From PALSA-505 sp035308365 (lineage in GTDB: Bacteria; Actinomycetota; Actinomycetes; Streptosporangiales; Streptosporangiaceae), in the NCBI GenBank assembly GCA_035308365.1, contig DATGGU010000207.1, positions 1 through 37,937 of the forward strand: a stretch of 37,937 nucleotides of DNA, read 5' to 3'. This document shows positions 32,869 to 37,937 of the stretch, piece by piece; position 1 is the first letter of the stretch, and every line of letters begins with the position of its first letter. The position numbers and the translations under genes were made by a program. The notes under the pieces are model-generated. The model saw only the letters and a list, made by a program, of their open reading frames with translations. It was not told the DNA's origin and did no database searches.

Positions 32869-33735
32869 ATGACAGCCGCGGCCGAAGAACTGGTGCCCCC
32901 CAAGCGCATCCTGGTGAACGGCAGGCGGATCAGGCTGCGCTGGCTCCAGCAACTCATCTGGTCGTTCCTGGCCGCGAACGCCGGTGCCCTGGTCATCTCC
33001 GCCCTGTACTACCTGTTCGTGGAGCGGAGGTGGTACATAGGCAGCCACACGTTCCTGAACCTCAAGCCGCAATGGGATCACCTGTTCACGTTCCACGGCT
33101 GGACGGCCGACCGGCACGATTTCCGCAACGTGTACGAGGCGCTGCTGGCCACCCTGCTGGTCAAGTCCCTGCTGGCGAACTGGCGGAAGACCCGCTGGCG
33201 CGCACCGGCCTGGTATGTGGTGATCTCACCCATCCTGATCGTGGTCGTCGCGTTTCCCATCGTGGCCGGGGGTGTCTGGCTGATCAACTACGGCCTGCCG
33301 GATCTGTGGCATGCCGTGATCGGGCACCACGTGCTGCACAACCCGGTGCACTTTCCGCACCGGGTGGCCTGGCTGGGCACCTACCTGGCGGGCTACCCGT
33401 GGCAGCCACTGCTGATCGGCATTCTGGCCGGCCTGGTCGTGCACCGCGTGTATGCCCCGGCCGGCAATACCATCCAGCTTCACTTCATCGAGCGGGCGGT
33501 GGACCGGACCAGGGACGCGATCGCGTACGGAGAACAGGACCCCCACCGGTACCTGCCCCACTGGCCATGGCCGCCGGTGATCCGCGAACGTGCCGCCTGG
33601 ATCATGCAGAACGACCTGCCGGTACCGGACCGGAAGCGGAGCATCCGGTGGGCGGTGTGGCTCATGATGGTGATCTTCGCCGGCCTGGTCATCTACGGTG
33701 GGTACGTCCGTTACTGGGTGGCGAAGGGACACTGA
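32869..33735 (+). CDS. Polytopic membrane protein of unknown function
   Basis: The ATG at 32869 (MTAAAEELVPPKRILVNG) is chosen because GGGGAGGAAG lies just upstream; the long upstream frame is a shadow of the acyltransferase. The 288-aa protein has about four transmembrane helices: LIWSFLAANAGALVISALYYL, WYVVISPILIVVVAFPIVAGGVWLI, PWQPLLIGILAGLVVHRVY and AVWLMMVIFAGLVIYGG. Soluble His/Trp-rich loops lie between (WDHLFTFHGWTADRHDF; HVLHNPVHFPH). I do not recognise the family. It is 9 bp before a VOC gene, so the two are likely co-transcribed. Confidence 0.8.
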   Translation: MTAAAEELVPPKRILVNGRRIRLRWLQQLIWSFLAANAGALVISALYYLFVERRWYIGSHTFLNLKPQWDHLFTFHGWTADRHDFRNVYEALLATLLVKSLLANWRKTRWRAPAWYVVISPILIVVVAFPIVAGGVWLINYGLPDLWHAVIGHHVLHNPVHFPHRVAWLGTYLAGYPWQPLLIGILAGLVVHRVYAPAGNTIQLHFIERAVDRTRDAIAYGEQDPHRYLPHWPWPPVIRERAAWIMQNDLPVPDRKRSIRWAVWLMMVIFAGLVIYGGYVRYWVAKGH

Positions 33736-33744
33736 GGGAGGCCG

Positions 33745-34158
33745 ATGGCCGAGTACCCGCGGTTGCTGCATACCGTCCTGGATGCCACCGATGTCCGGCG
33801 GCTTGCGGAGTTCTACCGGGAGCTGCTGGGACTGCGGTACCGTCCCGGGGACGAGCCACCCGCCGATGGGTCACCAGACGATGCGGACTGGCTGGTTCTG
33901 GTGGATTCCCATGGAGCGCGCAAACTAGCGTTCCAGCGGGTGGATTCACTGCCGCGCACCACCTGGCCGGAGCCGGGGATCCCCATGCAGCTGCACCTTG
34001 ACCTCACCGTGCCGGGCGCCGCGGAGCTGCGACGGCAGCGGGAGCGCGCGGAGGCTCTGGGCGCGGAACTCGTGCTCGACCGGACCGATGATCCCGGCGA
34101 GCCGCTCTACGTCTTCGCCGACCTTGCTGGGCACCCGTTCTGCATCTTCGTGGCATGA
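33745..34158 (+). CDS. VOC family protein (glyoxalase/bleomycin-resistance fold)
   Basis: A 137-aa single VOC domain. HTVLDATDVRRLAEFYRELLGLRY is the first metal/beta-alpha module; MQLHLDLTVPGAAELRRQRERAEALGAELV and VFADLAGHPFCIFVA are the second. The typical ligand His/Glu pattern is partly present (His in LHTVLD and QLHLDL). Such proteins are often uncharacterised and may bind small hydrophobic molecules. It starts 9 bp after the membrane protein gene, with GGGAGG before the ATG, and ends at a strong hairpin. Confidence 0.9.
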   Translation: MAEYPRLLHTVLDATDVRRLAEFYRELLGLRYRPGDEPPADGSPDDADWLVLVDSHGARKLAFQRVDSLPRTTWPEPGIPMQLHLDLTVPGAAELRRQRERAEALGAELVLDRTDDPGEPLYVFADLAGHPFCIFVA

Positions 34159-34185
34159 GCCGCCGGCCCCCATGGGGCCGGCGGC
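34159..34185. terminator. Bidirectional hairpin between VOC and MFS genes
   Basis: Perfect 12-bp stem GCCGCCGGCCCC / GGGGCCGGCGGC with a 3-nt loop (CAT), directly after the VOC stop and about 30 bp before the convergent exporter stop. Confidence 0.75.
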
Positions 34186-34216
34186 CAGGGATTGGTTTGG
34201 GTTGTGGCCTGGCTGG

Positions 34217-35830
34217 TCAGGCTGGCCGGCCGGTCGTGGCCAGTTCGCGCGGGCCGGGTGCGGGCTGCGTGGCCGGGGCGGGCCGGGTGGCTGGCGTGGT
34301 GATGGTGTGGGTGACGCTCTGCCCGGCCCTGGCTGGCAGGAAGATGACGGCGGCCAGCGAACCGAGCAGGGCTGCGGCGATGGCGGCGAGCAAGGCGGTG
34401 TTGGAGCCGGTGACGAAGGCGTGCTGGGCGGCGTGGGCTAGGGCCTGGCCGGCCGGGCCATGTGCCTGGCGGGCGGCGGTCAGCACGTTGGCCAGGGAGG
34501 TGGCGGCGTGGGCGTACCGGGCGGGCAGGTGGGCCAGGCTGGCGTGCAGGTGGCTGGCGAACACCGAGGAAGCGGCTGATCCCATCACCGCGACGCCGAT
34601 GGCTCCGCCGATTTCCCGGGTGGTGTCGTTGACCGCCGAGCCCACGCCGGCCTGTGCGGGGGGCAGCGAGCCCATGATGGATTCGGTGGCGGGCGCCATG
34701 GCCAGCCCCATGCCGATCGCGAGGATCACGCTGGCCAGGGCCAGGAACGGGTAGCCGGTGTGCACGGTGGAGGTGGCCATGAGGCCGAATCCGGCGGCCA
34801 TGAACGCCAGCCCGGCGGCGACGGCCAGCTTGGTGCCGATCCGGGCGGTCAGCCTGGCCGACGTGGCGGAGGTGACCCCCATGGCCAAGGCGAAGGGCAG
34901 GGTGCGCGCCCCGGCCTGCAGGGCGCTGTAGCCGAGCACGAACTGCATCTGCTGGGTGAACAGGAACAGCCAGCCGAACAGCGCGAAGAAGATCATGGTG
35001 ACCGAGAAGCTGGCCGCGCTGAACCTTGCGTTGGCGAAGACGTGCAGGTCCACCATCGGGTGCGAGCTGCGCAGCTCGACCACTGCCCAGGCGGCGAGGA
35101 TGACCAGGCCGGCCCCGGCGGTGCCCAGTGTGCTGGCGCTCAGCCAGCCGTGCCCGGGGGCTTCGATGATCGCGTAGACCACGGCCAGCAGGCCCGCGAC
35201 CGACAGCACCGCGCCGGCCGGGTCGAGGGGCTTGGGGTGCGGGCTGGCCGAGGGCGGGACCACGAAACGGCCGGCGACCAGTGCAACAGCCACGATGGGC
35301 AGGTTGACCATGAAGATCGATCCCCAGGCGAAGTGCTCCAGCAACCAGCCGCCCGTGCTGGGGCCGATCGCCACGCCCAGACCCGCCACCGCCGCCCAGG
35401 CGCCGATCGCCTTGGCCCGCTCGGCCGGGTTGGTGAACACATTGGTGAGGATCGACAGCGTGGCCGGCATGATGGCGGCCGCCCCGATGCCCATGAGCAC
35501 CCGGAAGGCGATGAGCTGGCCGGCTGAGCCGGCCAGGCCGGCCAGTGCCGATCCCAGGCCGAAGGTGGCCAGCCCGGCCGCGAGCAGGCGGTGGCGGCCG
35601 ATCCGGTCGCCCATGCTGCCCAGGGTGAGCAGCAGCCCAGCCACGGCCAGCGTGTAGGCGTCCGTGATCCATTGCAGGGAGGTGGTTGAGGCGTGCAGCG
35701 CGCGGGAAAGGGTGGGCAGCGCCACGTTCACGATCGAGCTGTCCACCACCACCAGGAGCAGGGACAGGCAGAGCACCGCGAGGGTGGCCCAGCGCCGTGC
35801 CTGGATGGTCTCAGGTGCCATAGTCTTCAT
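34217..35830 (-). CDS. DHA2-family MFS drug exporter (EmrB/QacA type)
   Basis: From ATG 35830 (MKTMAPETIQARR), with AGGAG five bases upstream, the protein has 537 aa and about 14 transmembrane helices, the DHA2 layout. Motif A is GSMGDRIGRHRLLAAG between helices 2 and 3; the antiporter motif C is GLGVAIGPSTGGWLLE. A Thr/Pro/Ala-rich C-terminal tail (TTPATRPAPATQPAPGP) is cytoplasmic. It exports drugs or metabolites by proton antiport. It is divergent from a PadR gene, and the gap contains ATGT-N8-ACAT dyads, one of which covers the exporter start codon, so PadR repression is likely. Confidence 0.95.
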   Translation of the reverse strand: MKTMAPETIQARRWATLAVLCLSLLLVVVDSSIVNVALPTLSRALHASTTSLQWITDAYTLAVAGLLLTLGSMGDRIGRHRLLAAGLATFGLGSALAGLAGSAGQLIAFRVLMGIGAAAIMPATLSILTNVFTNPAERAKAIGAWAAVAGLGVAIGPSTGGWLLEHFAWGSIFMVNLPIVAVALVAGRFVVPPSASPHPKPLDPAGAVLSVAGLLAVVYAIIEAPGHGWLSASTLGTAGAGLVILAAWAVVELRSSHPMVDLHVFANARFSAASFSVTMIFFALFGWLFLFTQQMQFVLGYSALQAGARTLPFALAMGVTSATSARLTARIGTKLAVAAGLAFMAAGFGLMATSTVHTGYPFLALASVILAIGMGLAMAPATESIMGSLPPAQAGVGSAVNDTTREIGGAIGVAVMGSAASSVFASHLHASLAHLPARYAHAATSLANVLTAARQAHGPAGQALAHAAQHAFVTGSNTALLAAIAAALLGSLAAVIFLPARAGQSVTHTITTPATRPAPATQPAPGPRELATTGRPA

Positions 35831-35903
35831 GTCAACTCCTACATGTAAATTCAGACATGTGTAGTTGAACACTTCTGCCTTTGACATGTCAAGTGCTACA
35901 TGT
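35829..35903. promoter_or_regulatory. Array of PadR-type ATGT-N8-ACAT operators
   Basis: Four ACATGT sequences start at 35841, 35855, 35884 and 35898, and CATGT starts at 35828. The spacing is 14 bp within each pair. They form ATGT-N8-ACAT dyads at 35829-35844, 35843-35858 and 35886-35901, the pattern I know from PadR operators. TTGACATGTCAA at 35881-35892 is also a perfect palindrome. The array covers the exporter's ribosome binding site and start and lies 13 bp before the PadR start, so one repressor could control both genes. Confidence 0.85.
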
Positions 35904-35915
35904 GAAAATTTATGT

Positions 35916-36503
35916 ATGTCTCTACGTCATGCCCTGATCAACCTGCTCGCCGGTGAGCCCAGAAGCGGCTACGACCTGGCCCGCCTGTTCAGCGTCTCGA
36001 TGGCGAACGTCTGGCCGGCCCAGCACAGCCAGATCTATCCGGAGCTGGCCAAACTCCTGGCCAATGGCCTGATCCGGCAGACCGGCGAGGGCCCGCGCGG
36101 CCGCCGCATCTACCAGACCACCCCGGAAGGACTGGCCGAACTGCAGTCCTGGCTGCGCGACAGCGAGCCGGACTACTCCATCCGCAACCCCGCGCAGCTC
36201 CGCGTGTTCTGCATGTGGGCCCTGCCCACCGGGGAAGCGCTGGCGCTGCTGGCCCGCGACCGGGCCGAATACGTCCGCCACCTGGCCCAGATCGAGCAGA
36301 CCATCGAGAACGTCGACTGGTCAGCCAGCCAGCCGCAGCGGGCCAGCCGCCTGGTCATCGAGTTCGGGCAGCGCTTCTACTCCTCGCAGATCGAATGGAT
36401 CGACTGGGTCACCGGGCAGATAGCGGCCGGCGCCCTGCAGCCCGGCAACCCACCCCCCGGCAACCCACCCCCCGGCGACCCGCCCGCCGCCCTCCCCGGC
36501 TAA
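35916..36503 (+). CDS. PadR family transcriptional repressor
   Basis: The ATG at 35916 gives 195 aa and starts at the normal place for the wHTH (MSLRHALINLLAGEPRSGYDLARLF); upstream ATGs would add non-family residues encoded in operator DNA. PadR hallmarks are SGYDLARLFSV, WPAQHSQIYPELAKLLANGLI and GPRGRRIYQTTPEGLAELQSWL. The C-terminal helical part (about 95-175) includes FCMWALPTGEALALLARDRAEYVRHL. The end is a GNPPP repeat tail (GNPPPGNPPPGDPP) from a short direct repeat, which is unusual. It should repress the divergent DHA2 exporter until an exported compound binds it. Confidence 0.94.
   Translation: MSLRHALINLLAGEPRSGYDLARLFSVSMANVWPAQHSQIYPELAKLLANGLIRQTGEGPRGRRIYQTTPEGLAELQSWLRDSEPDYSIRNPAQLRVFCMWALPTGEALALLARDRAEYVRHLAQIEQTIENVDWSASQPQRASRLVIEFGQRFYSSQIEWIDWVTGQIAAGALQPGNPPPGNPPPGDPPAALPG
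36443..36486 (+). repeat. 15-bp direct repeat encoding GNPPP tail
   Basis: Three near-identical copies of GGCAACCCACCCCCC (third copy GGCGACCCGCCCGCC) encode GNPPPGNPPPGDPP at the end of the PadR protein. Confidence 0.85.
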
Positions 36504-36562
36504 GACGCGAGCAGTTGGCCGATGAGGATGTCCTTCAGCCATTGTTCGAGCTTCCGCGGGTC

Positions 36563-37435
36563 TCAGCCTGGCAGGGTTTCGCCGCCAATGGGCGCGAGCA
36601 CCTCGCCGGTGTAGTAGCTGGACAGCCTGCCCGAGGCGAAGAATACGTAGGACGGCGCGATCTCGTCCGGGTGAGCGGCACGGCCCACCGGCGCTTGCTG
36701 GCCGAACTTGGACACCTTGTCCTGGTCGAACGTGGCCGGGATGAGCGGTGTCCACACGGGGCCAGGCGCTACGCAGTTCACCCGGATGCCGCGTTCGGTC
36801 AGTGCCTGGGCGAGCGAGTAGGTGAACGCCAGGATCGCGCCCTTGGTCGCTGCGTAATCGATCAGGCTCTTGTTGCCGCGCAGGCCATTGATGGACGAGG
36901 TGTTGATGATCGACCCACCGTCGGGCAGGTGCCGCAGCGCGGCCTTGGCCGTCCAGAAGTAGCTGTGGATGTTTACCCGGAATGTCCGCTCCCACTGCTG
37001 GCTGGACAGTTCCGCGAAGTCGCTCACGGGCTGCTGGGTGGCGATGTTGTTGACGAGCACGTCCAGCCCGCCCAGTTCGGCCACCGCGTGCTCGACCGCG
37101 TGCTGGCAGTTCTCTTCCACCGCCAGATCGCCGCGGAACGTGACACATCGCCGGCCTGCCTGCTCCACCAGCTTGACCGTATGCTGGGCATCCTCGTCCT
37201 CCTGTTCGGACAGGTAGGCGATAGCCACGTCCGCGCCCTCCTTGGCGAACGCGACGGCGACCGCCCGGCCGATCCCGGAGTCGCCGCCGGTGACCAGGGC
37301 GCGGACCCCTTCGAGCAGGCCCCGGCCTTCGTAGTCGCGCATCTCGTCCTGCGGCTGCGGCGCCATCTCCCCGGTCCGGCCCGGGTACTGCTGCTCCTGC
37401 TTGGGCGGTGGCTGCTGAGCCGATGGTGCCGTCAT
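36563..37435 (-). CDS. SDR family oxidoreductase (YhdF/YdaD general-stress type)
   Basis: The ATG at 37435, with GGAGG five bases upstream, gives 290 aa; the frame continues upstream into unrelated sequence. An N-terminal polar, Gln/Pro-rich lead (SAQQPPPKQEQQYPGRTGEM) is typical of this subfamily. The Rossmann NAD(P) motif is TGGDSGIG, followed by DLAVEENC, VNNIA, and the catalytic Ser (TSSINGL) with YAATK (Tyr/Lys). CVAPGPVWTPLIPATF is the substrate-loop region. The physiological substrate is unknown; homologues are general-stress proteins. The PadR gene ends convergently about 60 bp away. Confidence 0.94.
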   Translation of the reverse strand: MTAPSAQQPPPKQEQQYPGRTGEMAPQPQDEMRDYEGRGLLEGVRALVTGGDSGIGRAVAVAFAKEGADVAIAYLSEQEDEDAQHTVKLVEQAGRRCVTFRGDLAVEENCQHAVEHAVAELGGLDVLVNNIATQQPVSDFAELSSQQWERTFRVNIHSYFWTAKAALRHLPDGGSIINTSSINGLRGNKSLIDYAATKGAILAFTYSLAQALTERGIRVNCVAPGPVWTPLIPATFDQDKVSKFGQQAPVGRAAHPDEIAPSYVFFASGRLSSYYTGEVLAPIGGETLPG

Positions 37436-37617
37436 GAAATCCTCCCTGCGCGGGCGGGTGCCCGCGGTCCCCGGCTGGTAGCTGTTCCAGCCGTTCTGCG
37501 AGTTCTGGTCCCGCCCACCTACCTCCTGCCTGGGCAGCCAAACGGCATGTCCGGCCGCCGGGGTCCGGCCAACCCGGGCCCCGGCGGCCCAGCGCCCCGG
37601 GCTGGGCGGTGGCTGAG

Positions 37618-37740
37618 CTAGGTGCCCTGGATGGGCTGGTAGGTGAGGAAGGCGAGACCGTCGCCGATGGTTCTGGCGTCGAGGAGGCGCATGGGTTTCT
37701 TGCTCATGGTCTCGCCGAAGAGGCGCTCGCCGGCCCCGAG
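37618..37740 (-). pseudogene. C-terminal fragment of DHFR/RibD-like reductase
   Basis: About 41 codons read LGAGERLFGETMSKKP, then MRLLDARTIGDGLAFLTYQP and a TAG stop. This is the end of the actinobacterial dihydrofolate-reductase-like (RibD C-terminal) family. Upstream, the frame hits a stop within five codons, and the other strand is a sigma factor fragment, so the rest of the gene is missing. Confidence 0.55.
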
Positions 37741-37937
37741 AGCTCGCCGTGCTCATCTTGCGCGATGTCCTCGGATTCCACGCCGCGAGGTGGCCGGCCC
37801 GGGCCCGCGCCGGGCAGCAACTGCACTGGCACGTGGTGCTCCGCGACATCCCCCGCCGGGCGCTTGGCGGCTACCGGCACCAGCACCTGTCGGTCCCGGC
37901 CCTGCTGCCGGCCGGGGCGAAGGATTTTGGGCTGTCC
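37738..37937 (+). pseudogene. Sigma-70 region 4 fragment and unresolved sequence to window end
   Basis: The plus strand at about 37738-37790 reads ELAVLILRDVLGFHAA, which is the region 4 signature of sigma-70-like factors (usually ...ILRDVLGFHAAEVA). One base appears lost at AGGTGG, shifting EVA out of frame. The remaining sequence to 37937 has another open frame (LHWHVVLRDIPRRALGGYRH) that I cannot assign. The fragment directly abuts the DHFR-family remnant on the other strand. Confidence 0.4.

Noticed and set aside
35865..35915. In-frame N-terminal extension of the second PadR protein
   Set aside because: It would translate the operator DNA, lacks family similarity and has no ribosome binding site; ATG 35916 fits the family start.
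36428..36490. Short repeats as a possible CRISPR array
   Set aside because: Units are adjacent, 15 bp, without spacers, and encode a Pro-rich tail in frame.

Overview
High-GC actinomycete chromosome, probably a soil-dwelling, filamentous lineage near Streptomyces/Streptosporangiales. The clues are strong G/C third-position bias, many GTG starts, a secreted chitinase, a form-II CO-dehydrogenase-like cluster, a 2-methylisoborneol-synthase-like terpene cyclase remnant, and several actinobacterial one- and two-component regulators. No tRNA, rRNA, CRISPR array, intact insertion sequence or phage gene was seen.

Layout. 1-1893 (+): a membrane FHA protein whose N-terminal repeat runs off the left edge, then an unknown protein. 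1938-6725 (-): S9 peptidase, two small unknown proteins and a three-domain secreted GH18 chitinase preceded by a striking AT-rich palindrome. 7077-8564: a VC0807-like membrane protein divergent from a PadR regulator, with a perfect palindrome between them. 8611-9954: an internally deleted terpene cyclase next to an intact IPP isomerase (idi). 10004-11973 (-): a coupled GT4 glycosyltransferase and SGNH hydrolase. 12256-13698 (+): a secreted phosphoesterase with a four-codon leader ORF. 13703-17265 (-): a compact three-gene operon of FAD-dependent dehydrogenase, nucleoside-deoxyribosyltransferase-like protein, and a large protein with an unknown N-terminal region fused to a PNP-family nucleosidase domain. 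This is the best candidate for an undescribed system. 17488-18162: fused remnants of a histidine kinase and an ABC permease. 18231-19846 (+): ECF sigma factor and a coupled membrane protein with a palindromic repeat insertion and a collagen-like tail. 19864-24920 (-): CoxS-CoxD-CoxE-CoxL-like operon with no FAD subunit. 24989-27532 (-): GNAT, MBL-fold and MEDS/STAS-like proteins. 27640-30297 (-): a histidine kinase/response regulator/CPBP protease operon, divergent from a DUF1023 hydrolase plus acyltransferase (30513-32635, +). 32869-34158 (+): membrane protein and VOC protein. 34217-36503: a DHA2-type MFS exporter divergent from a PadR repressor across an array of ATGT-N8-ACAT sites. 36563-37435 (-): SDR oxidoreductase. 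37618-37937: broken DHFR-family and sigma-factor fragments.

Two themes stand out. First, regulator/target pairs carry operator-like dyads (two PadR loci, the chitinase promoter, and the promoter of the FAD/NDT/PNP operon). Second, at least three deletion scars fuse remnants of unrelated or internally truncated genes, which suggests ongoing gene erosion in this part of the chromosome.
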